Shown here: positions 52,189 to 60,304 of the stretch, piece after piece | How the letters are laid out: each line of letters opens with the position of its first letter | Numbering within the stretch: position 1 is the first letter of the stretch | From: Magnetococcales bacterium | GTDB lineage: Bacteria; Pseudomonadota; Magnetococcia; Magnetococcales; JADFYX01 | DNA length: 64,000 bases | Reading direction: 5' to 3' | NCBI GenBank assembly: GCA_002753565.1 | Contig: PEAM01000001.1 | Span: 1-64,000 of the forward strand | Notes under the pieces: model-generated | What the model saw: only the letters and a program-made list of their open reading frames with translations | Told to the model about the DNA's origin: nothing | Database searches by the model: none | Translations under genes and position numbers: made by a program

Positions 52189-52300
52189 GAACTTTGTACC
52201 GCCTCATCATAAAAAAAAAGAGAATCGTCTGTTCCTGAGTTTTTTCTGCCCCTATGAGAGGAAAAAATATTCTCAGTAAAAGCTGTCTTTGTAAAAGGGT

Positions 52301-52328
52301 GGGGTGCAGGGAGTTGCCCCTGCACCCC
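52301..52328 (-). terminator. Terminator of the Spy-like gene
   Basis: GGGGTGCAGGG (52301-52311) pairs with CCCTGCACCCC (52318-52328). Read on the minus strand, CACCCTTTTAC follows. It lies 35 bp after the stop of the gene at 52363. Confidence 0.65.
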
Positions 52329-52362
52329 AAAAAGAGTGTTGCTGGGGGAGTATGATCTATTA

Positions 52363-53073
52363 TTATGGAGTACGATGATTGGGACTGCCCGACGAACCTC
52401 TTCCCTGACTGTTCTGCCCTGATCTTCTCTGCTGTTGATACTGCTGGGAGAGTAGATTGAAAATGACCTTCTGTTTTTCATCCAGGCTGGCGAGAAGGTT
52501 TTTATGGGCATTCAGTTGCATTTTGCGCTGGGCTACCCTTTTTTCCATCTGCTGAATCTGTCTCTCCATGCGAGTGACAGGGTCTCGCTGTAGTGGAGCC
52601 GCTGCTTGTTGGTCGTTTGGACCGGGTTGAGGCTGTTGCTGAGGGGTAAAAGATTGAGCATACGCCGCCCAGGCTGGTTCTTGTTCAGTGGTTAGATGGA
52701 GGCTGAATTTAAGGGTTTCCAACTGTTTGGCGGTGAGCATTCCCTTTTGACCATACCGGTTTGGACCCCTGTTTGGTCTGTTGCTCGATGGCCGGTTTTG
52801 ACCAGGATTTTGCCACTGGGGTGGTTGTTGGTTTGATGGGCCGTTATTCTGTTGCCATTGGGGAGGCGGGCCATTTCTTGGTGAATAGCCGTTGTTGTTC
52901 CAGTTGGCGGGGTTGGGTGGCAGCCAGTTGTTGGGGGAGGGCATCTGCATGTTGCCAAAATCCATTCCCTGGCTATGGGCGGCGTTAGGGATGAGCAGAT
53001 TAACAGAGAGAGTCAACAAGGCGCCTAACAGCAGGTTGGTCCGGTGTCTCGGTTTGTGAAAGAGGTGAGGCAT
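52363..53073 (-). CDS. Exported Spy/CpxP-like protein, Gln/Pro/Asn-rich
   Basis: A 236-residue protein. A signal peptide (LLLGALLTLSVNLLIPNAAHS) precedes a low-complexity region of about 85 residues rich in Asn, Pro, Gln and Gly (repeated QWQN and PPQWQ). A helical domain follows with LTAKQLETLKFSLHLTTEQEPAWAAYAQSF, resembling the LTxxQ helices of Spy/CpxP chaperones, and then a second helix pair ending NLLSQQYQQQRR. A periplasmic chaperone or stress protein is likely. The low-complexity N-terminus is extra. Moderate certainty. Confidence 0.65.
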   Translation of the reverse strand: MPHLFHKPRHRTNLLLGALLTLSVNLLIPNAAHSQGMDFGNMQMPSPNNWLPPNPANWNNNGYSPRNGPPPQWQQNNGPSNQQPPQWQNPGQNRPSSNRPNRGPNRYGQKGMLTAKQLETLKFSLHLTTEQEPAWAAYAQSFTPQQQPQPGPNDQQAAAPLQRDPVTRMERQIQQMEKRVAQRKMQLNAHKNLLASLDEKQKVIFNLLSQQYQQQRRSGQNSQGRGSSGSPNHRTP

Positions 53074-53118
53074 GGGGGAAAAATTCCTTATAGAACAGTA
53101 GTTTAAAAAAGTAAAAGA

Positions 53119-54516
53119 TTAGAGGATAAACCGAGAAAGATCTTCATTTTCGGAAAGATCTTTGAGTTGAGACCGGACATACTCTCCATCGATATTGACG
53201 GTCTCTCCGTGGCGATCCGGGGCGGTAAAGGAGAGATCATCCAGGAGTTTTTCCATGACGGTATGGAGTCGTCTGGCACCAATGTTCTCGGTTGTTTCGT
53301 TCACATGGGCCGCTATCTCTGCGATGGCTTGGATGGCATCCTCTTGAAAGGTTAGAGTGATATTTTCCGTCGCCAGTAACGCCTCATATTGACGGGTGAG
53401 GGCGTTTTCCGGTTCGGTGAGGATGCGTACAAACTCCTTAACCCCCAGGTTGTTCAGCTCGACCCGGATGGGGAGGCGACCTTGTAGTTCTGGCAGGAGA
53501 TCGGAGGGTTTGGAGAGCTGGAAGGCCCCCGAGGCGATAAAGAGAATGTGGTCGGTTTTGACCATGCCGTGTTTGGTTGAGACGGTCGTGCCCTCTACCA
53601 GTGGGAGAAGATCTCGCTGGACCCCTTCGCGGGAGACATCTCCTCCGCCACGCATCTCGGAGCCTCGGGCGCACACCTTGTCTAGCTCATCCAGAAAGAC
53701 GATGCCAAACTGCTCTACCCGCTCCAGGGCGGATCGTTTGGTTTTTTCCCGGTCCACCAGCTTGGCGGCCTCCTCATCGGTCAGTAGAACCATGGCCTCT
53801 TTGATGGTAACCCGGCGCTTGCTGGGCTGTCCGCCGCCCAGCATGCCACCGAGCATCTCTTGAATATTGATGCCTTCCATTCCCTGGGGGGTGAACACCT
53901 CCATGGTGGGAGCTGAGCGGGGTTCACGGATGTCGATCTCCACCTCTCGATCGTTGAGCCGACCCTCTCGGAGCATTTTTCTGAACTTTTGCCGAGTACC
54001 CGAGTTGTCCGGTTGAGGAGAGGGTTGGGAGGTACCTTCATGGGGCTGTCCGAAGAGGTTGCCCAATGGGTTGCCGCTGTTGGGGCTCTGTTGAGAGGGG
54101 GGGGGTGCCAACAGGACATCCAGAAGCCGCTCTTCGGCCAGATCTTCCGCTTGTCGGTGAACCGATTTTTTGGTCTGTTCGGTGGCCATTTTAATGGCCA
54201 TGTCCATGAGATCTCGAATAATGGATTCCACATCTCGACCGACGTAGCCAACCTCGGTAAATTTGGTGGCTTCTACTTTAATGAAGGGGGCGTTGGAGAG
54301 ACGGGCCAGGCGGCGGGCGATTTCGGTTTTGCCAACGCCTGTGGGGCCGATCATGAGAATATTTTTTGGGTAGACCTCCTCTCGCATGACCGGGTCGAGC
54401 AAGCGGCGACGCCAGCGGTTGCGCAGGGCGATGGCCACCGCCCGTTTGGCGCTATCCTGGCCGATAATGTAGCGATCTAATTCGGAGACGGTTTCACGGG
54501 GTGTATATTCGGACAT
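53119..54516 (-). CDS. hslU: ATP-dependent protease ATPase subunit HslU
   Basis: A 465-residue AAA+ unfoldase of the HslVU protease. The N-terminus [16 protein letters not shown], Walker [16 protein letters not shown], the pore motif [15 protein letters not shown], Walker [10 protein letters not shown] and sensor-2 [16 protein letters not shown] are intact. The I-domain contains a Ser/Pro/Asn/Gln-rich loop (about residues 150-185). The start follows the hslV stop without any gap. Confidence 0.97.
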   Translation of the reverse strand: MSEYTPRETVSELDRYIIGQDSAKRAVAIALRNRWRRRLLDPVMREEVYPKNILMIGPTGVGKTEIARRLARLSNAPFIKVEATKFTEVGYVGRDVESIIRDLMDMAIKMATEQTKKSVHRQAEDLAEERLLDVLLAPPPSQQSPNSGNPLGNLFGQPHEGTSQPSPQPDNSGTRQKFRKMLREGRLNDREVEIDIREPRSAPTMEVFTPQGMEGINIQEMLGGMLGGGQPSKRRVTIKEAMVLLTDEEAAKLVDREKTKRSALERVEQFGIVFLDELDKVCARGSEMRGGGDVSREGVQRDLLPLVEGTTVSTKHGMVKTDHILFIASGAFQLSKPSDLLPELQGRLPIRVELNNLGVKEFVRILTEPENALTRQYEALLATENITLTFQEDAIQAIAEIAAHVNETTENIGARRLHTVMEKLLDDLSFTAPDRHGETVNIDGEYVRSQLKDLSENEDLSRFIL

Positions 54517-55044
54517 TTATAGCTCTTCAATGACAAAGTTGGAATTGGTGTAGATACAGATGTCGGCGGTAATTTTCAGGGCCGCTTCGGTGATTTGGCG
54601 AGGGGTCATGTCGGTGTTTCTGAGTAGGGCGCTGGCGGCGGCCTGAGCGTAAGGAGCCCCGGAGCCGATAGCCAAAATACCCTCTTCGGGCTCCAGAACA
54701 TCGCCTGTTCCGGAGATGAGCAGGCTGGAGGTGGCGTCTACGACCGCCAGCATCGCCTCCAGTCGCCTGAGTGCCCGGTCGGTTCGCCAATCTTTGGCTA
54801 GCTCGACGGCGGCACGGGTCAGGTTGCCGCTATGCTTGGAGAGCTTGCCTTCGAATCGCTCAAAAAGAGTGAAGGCGTCGGCGGTTGAACCGGCAAATCC
54901 GGCCAAAACCTTGCCGTCCAGCATGGTGCGGACTTTGCGGGCATTGGCTTTGACGACAATATTTCCCAAGGTCACTTGACCATCGCCGCCCAGAACGACA
55001 GAGTTGCCGCGTCGTACTGATAATATGGTGGTTCCTTTGAACAT
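54517..55044 (-). CDS. hslV: ATP-dependent protease peptidase subunit HslV
   Basis: A 175-residue proteasome-like peptidase. Maturation should expose the catalytic Thr in [20 protein letters not shown] after a short MFKG-type propeptide. Other marks are [17 protein letters not shown] and [17 protein letters not shown]. The two genes abut (stop then ATG), as usual for hslVU. Confidence 0.97.
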   Translation of the reverse strand: MFKGTTILSVRRGNSVVLGGDGQVTLGNIVVKANARKVRTMLDGKVLAGFAGSTADAFTLFERFEGKLSKHSGNLTRAAVELAKDWRTDRALRRLEAMLAVVDATSSLLISGTGDVLEPEEGILAIGSGAPYAQAAASALLRNTDMTPRQITEAALKITADICIYTNSNFVIEEL

Positions 55045-55191
55045 GAATGTTTCACTTTCTCAGCTTGAATCTGTCAACAGAGTTGATTTAGAGTTATCCT
55101 GCTGCGCTATCCTGGCAATGGCTGCTGCGCCATTCATGCAGGCCCAACTGCCGTTTCTCAGGATCATACTCCAAAAATGAGGTGGTCGGCT

Positions 55192-55947
55192 ATGAATTTT
55201 GACCCGTCATCCCAAGCTGGCAAGCTTAGGTTGGCTCTCTTTTTAACACCTCCCCACCCCTGCGGGTATCTCAATGACCTGATGGCTTCGACCCTGTTTG
55301 TCGATCCTCACTACACGATGACGGTTGCTACCTATCGGTATTTATTGGAGCGGGGGTTTCGTCGTAGCGGCTCTCAGGTCTATCGGCCCTATTGCGGTTC
55401 GTGTCAGGCCTGTATTCCGGCACGCATTCCGGTAGACTCTTTCAAGCTGGGGCGGAGTTTTCGCCGGGTTTGGAAAAAAAACCAGGATCTACAGTCGAGC
55501 AACTGTGAGCCGGGCTATACCGAAGAGCGTTTTGCCCTCTATCAATCTTATCTGGGTACCCGCCATGACGAGGGACCCATGGCCAACCCGAGCCCGGACG
55601 ATTTTATCCGTTTTTTGGGCTGTGGTTGGGGAGAGACGCAATTTATCGAATTTCGCCTGCAGGGGAGATTGGTCATGGTCTCCGTTATCGACCAGCAGCC
55701 GGATAGTCTCTCGGCTGTGTACGCCTATTTTGACCCGGCCCTCTCCTATCGTAGTTTGGGGACATATAGCATTTTATGGGAGGTGGAGAGGGCGAAAAGG
55801 GAGGGTAAAAAGTGGCTCTATCTGGGGTATTGGGTCGAGGATTGCCAAAAAATGAGCTATAAGGCCCGGTTCCATCCATTGGAGCTGTATCGTCAACAAA
55901 AATGGGGCCTGATGACCAGAGAGGAATCCGCCTCCACATCATCCTGA
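55192..55947 (+). CDS. bpt: Bpt/Ate-like aminoacyl-tRNA-protein transferase
   Basis: A 251-residue transferase that adds an amino acid from aminoacyl-tRNA to protein N-termini (N-degron pathway). Marks: HPCGYLNDLMASTLFVDPH, RGFRRSGSQVYRPYCGSCQACIPARIPV (Cys-rich N-terminal motif), RRVWKKNQDL, SLGTYSILWEVERAK and YLGYWVEDCQKMSYKARFHPLEL. Bacterial members of this length usually transfer Leu to N-terminal Asp/Glu (Bpt). It lies 148 bp from hslV, divergently. An ATG at 55177 is an alternative start. Confidence 0.93.
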   Translation: MNFDPSSQAGKLRLALFLTPPHPCGYLNDLMASTLFVDPHYTMTVATYRYLLERGFRRSGSQVYRPYCGSCQACIPARIPVDSFKLGRSFRRVWKKNQDLQSSNCEPGYTEERFALYQSYLGTRHDEGPMANPSPDDFIRFLGCGWGETQFIEFRLQGRLVMVSVIDQQPDSLSAVYAYFDPALSYRSLGTYSILWEVERAKREGKKWLYLGYWVEDCQKMSYKARFHPLELYRQQKWGLMTREESASTSS

Positions 55948-55965
55948 TGGGGGCTGTTGTGTTTG

Positions 55966-56349
55966 TTATCTTTGGATTAATTCAATAGGGTAGCCGTCGG
56001 GATCGTGTACAAAGGCGATGTGGGTGGTGCCGTGTTTCATGGGGCCGGGTTCTCGAACAATTTTTCCACCTGCAGCCCGTATTTTTTCACAGAGACCATA
56101 GATATCCTCATTGCCAATGGCCAGATGACCAAACCCTTCACCCAGGGGATAATCGCCTTCTCTATCCCAGTTATGGGTTAGCTCTATTTGGGTCCCCTCT
56201 GGATCATAGCCCAGGAAACAGAGGGTAAAGCGTCCACCAGGATAGGCTTGGCGGCGAAATTCGGTCATTCCCAACACCTGGGTATAGAAGTGGACCGAAA
56301 CATCAAGATGACGAACTCGGATCATGGTGTGGAGCAGGCGACTGTTCAT
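55966..56349 (-). CDS. gloA: Lactoylglutathione lyase (glyoxalase I)
   Basis: A 127-residue glyoxalase I: methylglyoxal-glutathione hemithioacetal to S-lactoylglutathione. The family string LLHTMIRVRHLDVSVHFYTQVLGM is followed by LCFLGYD, IELTHNW, GFGHLAIGNEDIY and TTHIAFVHDPDGYPIELI. Metal ligands His, Glu, His and Glu are in the expected places. The start at 56349 has AAGGG 6 bp upstream. The longer frame to 56412 is rejected. It converges on bpt. Confidence 0.95.
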   Translation of the reverse strand: MNSRLLHTMIRVRHLDVSVHFYTQVLGMTEFRRQAYPGGRFTLCFLGYDPEGTQIELTHNWDREGDYPLGEGFGHLAIGNEDIYGLCEKIRAAGGKIVREPGPMKHGTTHIAFVHDPDGYPIELIQR

Positions 56350-56464
56350 GGTTAACCCTTGCGAATAGAGTGTTGAACCTGGAAAAGGCAGTAAAAAAAA
56401 ACAGGCTACCATAGCCAGATTCTTTCTGGTTAATCAACCTGTCGACGGGTGGGGCGTACTTTTT

Positions 56465-56493
56465 TTGATATTTATGTAGATAACGAGTATAGT
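56465..56493 (+). promoter_or_regulatory. Sigma-70 promoter of the STAS gene
   Basis: TTGATA (56465-56470) and TATAGT (56488-56493) are spaced by exactly 17 bp, about 100 bp before the STAS start. Confidence 0.7.
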
Positions 56494-56594
56494 ATGGTCT
56501 GGGTTGCCTTAATTTATATGAGCCGATTCAGGGATTGTACGTGAGTGTTTATACTATGGAAGAAAAGCGTTAAAAGGATCAGGGAGTCATGGGA

Positions 56595-56918
56595 ATGAGT
56601 GAACAGGGGATGGAGAGTGATGGTCAGATTGGTGTCATCCATACGGATACGGGGGTGACGCTGCGGATTAATACCGAGCGGTTTAACTTTTCATGCCATC
56701 GCTCGTTTCGAGAGGCCTACAAAAATCTTCCACCATCCACAAAGCTCCAGGTGGATTTTATGCAGGTCAACTATATGGATAGTTCTGCTCTGGGCATGTT
56801 GCTGCTACTGCGGGAACATCTTGGTTCAGAGAAAGAGAGTATCCGTTTTATCAATTGCAACAAGAGCATTCTCAATATTTTTTCCGTGGCTAATTTTCAA
56901 AAGATTTTCTCTTTTTAG
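56595..56918 (+). CDS. STAS-domain protein, anti-sigma antagonist type
   Basis: A 107-residue single STAS domain. The phosphorylatable serine is in VNYMDSSALGMLLLL (second Ser of DSS). VLRINTERFNFSCHRSF begins the fold. SpoIIAA-like proteins switch partner kinases or phosphatases. No RsbW-like kinase or phosphatase is adjacent. It resembles the polar STAS proteins that pair with response-regulator phosphatases in pilus or biofilm loci, and mshL lies next to it (inference). AGGGAG lies 8 bp before the ATG at 56595. Confidence 0.88.
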   Translation: MSEQGMESDGQIGVIHTDTGVTLRINTERFNFSCHRSFREAYKNLPPSTKLQVDFMQVNYMDSSALGMLLLLREHLGSEKESIRFINCNKSILNIFSVANFQKIFSF

Positions 56919-57232
56919 GATGAGCAGATAGTCAGAGCGGCCTGTGAGAGCGCCGACATTGTTGAACCAGGAAAGGGGCCAGAGATGGCCCTTTTTTTGT
57001 GCGACTCCCATCGCTAGGATGCCGTAGATCCTCTTGATCAAACGGGATCACAGCCAATAAATTACCATTCATTGAGCCGATTTCCTCCGGGTTGGAGCGA
57101 CATTTGCAACTCTTCTGTTGCGATCCTTCGTATCGTATGTGTCTAACGCATTGAATTGATTTGACTATGACTCTATTTTCTGCATCCTTTTTTATGTAAA
57201 AGTGTGCGGAAAAAAGGGGATTTGTCAGAGTT
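56919..57232. other. Intergenic region between STAS gene and mshL
   Basis: This 314-bp gap contains the STAS terminator and an otherwise unremarkable upstream region for mshL. I see no clear -35/-10 pair or sigma-54 site for the msh genes. Confidence 0.55.
56972..56998 (+). terminator. Terminator of the STAS gene
   Basis: AAAGGGGCC pairs with GGCCCTTTTTTT around AGAGAT. Confidence 0.88.
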
Positions 57233-59305
57233 TTGGCTGGAAAAACAGTGATTCCAACGTCTCTTACCTCTTTTGCTGCCTTGACGCTACTGGCCCTTAT
57301 GCCGGTGGTAGTGAGCGGCTGTGCGGGTGGAAAAGAGGCGGGTAACAGAGGGCCCCATGAGCCTTTTGCTGATTTAAGATCTCAACTGCTGGATGGGGCT
57401 GCCATCAATGCTTTGGTTGACAATCGGCGGGATGATGATCAAAAAGAGGCGTTTAAACAAGGTGTTGGTATCAGGCTAGACCCTGTTTCTTCCTCGGTTA
57501 AAGCGATCAAGGCGACCAGAGAAGAGGCCCGCTTTGATCTGTCGGTTCAGGCGGTGGAGGCCCAGGCATTTTTTCAGAACCTGGTGAAAGATGATCCCCT
57601 GGTGAGCATCGTTGTCCACCCCCAGGTCAAGGGGACCCTATCCCTGGAGCTTAAAGGGGTAACGGTGGCAGAGGTAGTGGATATCGCTTGTGAAATGTAC
57701 CACTTTGAGTGCCGTCCGTTTGGGCGAGGGGTCAAGGGGCGGCGGGGGTATAAAATTTTTCCCTGGCAGTTGGTTACCCAGACCTATCGGGTGGATTTTT
57801 TGCCGGTCTCTCGGGATGGATGGTCGCAAACCTCCATCAACTCGGGGGAGTTTGATGTCAGCCATGGTGCCTCGGACAACCCAAGCAGTGCCACCTCAAG
57901 CAGTAACATACGCACCCGCTACGACTCAGATTTTTGGACCGACCTGGAAGATACCCTGCGCTCTATCCTCAATCTGGATCTTATCACCACCTCCATCAAG
58001 GATACGGTAGACAGAATGGGGTTGCAAAAGCGGGAGATTGAAAAGAAACCGTTTAATAGTCAGTATGATACGGTTGTCTCTGCTGAGGAGGATGATCGGG
58101 TTCGTCAGGAGAGTGAAAAAAAGATTAAAGCTTGGAATATCGGTCTGGACCGGGTCAAATATACAAGCCCCGGTACGGCGGCGGATGTTCGGCTGGAGTT
58201 GGATGATCAGGGAGGGAACTCGGTCGAAAAGCTGGGGCGACGGCGAATTAGAAAGCAGTTAAAAAATTTGATGGTCAACCGCCAGTCCGGTCTGATAACC
58301 GTGCGGGCCTATCCAAAGGACCATAGCAATATCAAGGAGTTTTTGGGCCACCTCAGGAGCCGTAGTCAGCGACAGGTGATCCTGGAGGCAAAAATATTGG
58401 AGGTGACCCTCAATGATGCCACCCAGCTGGGGGTGGATTGGTTGTCGGTTCATCGGGGGTTGGGGGGCAGTGGTTCGTCGGCTTTGGGGAGTGAGCCCAA
58501 TGAGGGAGGCACCTTTGTCGACCGGGTCAGCCGTCCGGTTTATGACTCGACGGGTGATACCCTCATCCATAGCGAGACCACCTTTCAAAAAGGAATGGTC
58601 TTGAGTAAAGGGGCAGCGGGAACAGCGTTTAGTCTGGCGATTAGGAACCATGACTTTATCAGCTTTATCAGCCTGCTCAAACAGCAGGGCCAGGTGCAGA
58701 TTCTCTCCAGTCCACGGATAGCTACCCTCAACAACCAGAAGGCGGTTATCAAGGTGGGCCAGGATGAGGTGTTCATTACCGGCATGAAACAGGGCACGGT
58801 TGTCGCCAGCAGCAATGGTTTGAGCGGTAACGCTGTGGCTCTTTCGGTGCCGGTGTTTGAAAAAATGTTTACCGGTATTTCTCTGGATGTCACGCCACAG
58901 ATTGGCGACGGAGGGCAGGTTACCCTGCATGTGCATCCCCTGATTACCGAGGTGAGCGATAAGGTGAAAACCTTCAACATCAATAATCAAAGCCAGTCCA
59001 TCCCCTTGGCCTTAAGCCAGACCCGAGAGACCGACAGCATTATTCGGGTTGGCAATAGCGAGGTGGCGGTTATTGGTGGGTTAATGAAGAAAAACATCAA
59101 GGAGAACAAGGATAAGGTGCCGTTTTTGGGGGATATACCCGGTTTTGGCGGGCTGTTCAGACAGGAGAGCAAGAGCAGCTCGACCAGTGAACTGGTGATC
59201 TTGATTCGCCCCATCATTGTCGGAGGTGACCGTCAATGGTCGTCGGATATGCTCCAGACCGCCAGACGGATAGGGGAGATGGGGGGCGGGGCTAGCCATG
59301 AGTGA
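57233..59305 (+). CDS. mshL: MSHA outer-membrane secretin MshL
   Basis: A 690-residue secretin-family lipoprotein. The lipobox is in VVVSGCAGG (Cys about 30). The N-domains follow, with VSIVVHPQVKGTLSLELKGVTVAEVVDIAC, and a Ser/Asn-rich insert occurs at about 205-225. The C-terminal secretin pore has LSSPRIATLNNQKAVIKVG, ISLDVTPQIGDGGQVTLHVHPLITEV and VPFLGDIPGFGGLF then TSELVILIRPIIV. The start is a TTG at 57233. No better ATG precedes the lipobox. mshM, an mshN-like gene and mshE follow on the same strand. Confidence 0.93.
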   Translation: MAGKTVIPTSLTSFAALTLLALMPVVVSGCAGGKEAGNRGPHEPFADLRSQLLDGAAINALVDNRRDDDQKEAFKQGVGIRLDPVSSSVKAIKATREEARFDLSVQAVEAQAFFQNLVKDDPLVSIVVHPQVKGTLSLELKGVTVAEVVDIACEMYHFECRPFGRGVKGRRGYKIFPWQLVTQTYRVDFLPVSRDGWSQTSINSGEFDVSHGASDNPSSATSSSNIRTRYDSDFWTDLEDTLRSILNLDLITTSIKDTVDRMGLQKREIEKKPFNSQYDTVVSAEEDDRVRQESEKKIKAWNIGLDRVKYTSPGTAADVRLELDDQGGNSVEKLGRRRIRKQLKNLMVNRQSGLITVRAYPKDHSNIKEFLGHLRSRSQRQVILEAKILEVTLNDATQLGVDWLSVHRGLGGSGSSALGSEPNEGGTFVDRVSRPVYDSTGDTLIHSETTFQKGMVLSKGAAGTAFSLAIRNHDFISFISLLKQQGQVQILSSPRIATLNNQKAVIKVGQDEVFITGMKQGTVVASSNGLSGNAVALSVPVFEKMFTGISLDVTPQIGDGGQVTLHVHPLITEVSDKVKTFNINNQSQSIPLALSQTRETDSIIRVGNSEVAVIGGLMKKNIKENKDKVPFLGDIPGFGGLFRQESKSSSTSELVILIRPIIVGGDRQWSSDMLQTARRIGEMGGGASHE

Positions 59306-59334
59306 GTGGACCAGCAACCTGGAGGGTTGTAACC

Positions 59335-60267
59335 ATGTATGAAAGCCATTTTGGTCTCAATGAAAGACCGTTCTCTCTAACGCCAGATACCGGTTTTTTC
59401 TTCAATACGCCAAGTGTCAGAGAGGCGTTGACGGTGATTTTGACGGCACTTTCTGAAGGAGAGGGGGTCATCAAGGTGACCGGTGATCCGGGGACGGGTA
59501 AGACCCTGCTATGTCGCAACCTGCTGGATACCCTGGAGGATCACTATGCGGTGGCCCATATTCTCAACCCGCTGCTCTCTCTGCGGGATTTAAGCCAGAC
59601 TCTTGTGGATGAGTTTGGCATCAAGACCCAAGGGGAGATTGGTTTTCAGCCCTTGATGTGGGCCATTTTGGAGAAGCTCACCAACATAGGCAACCTGGGA
59701 CGCAAGGTGCTGATTTTGGTGGATGATGCCCAGGCCCTGCCAGACCACACCTTGGAAGCGTTGCGGTTGATGACCAACTTGGAGAGTAAACAAGAGAAGA
59801 TTGTGCAGTTGGTGCTGTTTGGGCAGCAGGGGTTGGATGATCGACTGGCCCTTCCCCAGGCCCATGGGTTGAGTCAACGGGTGATCACCTCGTGTCAGCT
59901 GCGCTCTTTTACCCGTATGGAGTTGAGTGACTATGTGGCCCATCGGATGGAGCGGGCAGGCTGTGGTTTGAAGTCGGTCTTTACTTTCGATGCGTTGAAT
60001 CTGATTTTCTCTGCCAGCAACGGTTCGCCTCGCTTGATCAACATTCTCTGCCACAAAGGGTTGAAACAGACCTTTTCTGAGGGAGAGAAAGTGGTGGGCC
60101 GGGAGCAGATGGAACAGGTTGTTGCCCAGAGTGAGCGGATGACCTCCCCCATGGCCGGGGGTCCAGCCAAGCCGGCAGGGTCGGTTTTTTCCTGGTTGAA
60201 AAGTATAGGATCTTCCAAAACGGTGTTGGAAGAGAGCCCTTTACCCAAAGATAATGTTTCTCGCTAA
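59335..60267 (+). CDS. mshM: MSHA ATPase MshM (ExeA-like AAA)
   Basis: A 310-residue cytoplasmic AAA ATPase. MYESHFGLNERPFSLTPD starts the family. Walker A is VTGDPGTGKTLLC, Walker B is LILVDDAQALP, and arginine-rich sensor segments are in SPRLINILCHKGL. ExeA-like proteins help assemble or localise secretins. A GGAGGG sits before the ATG at 59335. The upstream frame overlaps mshL and is rejected. Confidence 0.92.
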   Translation: MYESHFGLNERPFSLTPDTGFFFNTPSVREALTVILTALSEGEGVIKVTGDPGTGKTLLCRNLLDTLEDHYAVAHILNPLLSLRDLSQTLVDEFGIKTQGEIGFQPLMWAILEKLTNIGNLGRKVLILVDDAQALPDHTLEALRLMTNLESKQEKIVQLVLFGQQGLDDRLALPQAHGLSQRVITSCQLRSFTRMELSDYVAHRMERAGCGLKSVFTFDALNLIFSASNGSPRLINILCHKGLKQTFSEGEKVVGREQMEQVVAQSERMTSPMAGGPAKPAGSVFSWLKSIGSSKTVLEESPLPKDNVSR

Positions 60268-60304
60268 AAAGTCTACTAGAGCATAAGAGACGAGGATGAA
60301 GAGA

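Noticed and set aside
52761-52988. Plus-strand frame opposite the Gln/Pro-rich Spy-like protein
   Set aside because: A shadow of the low-complexity coding region with no independent start signal.
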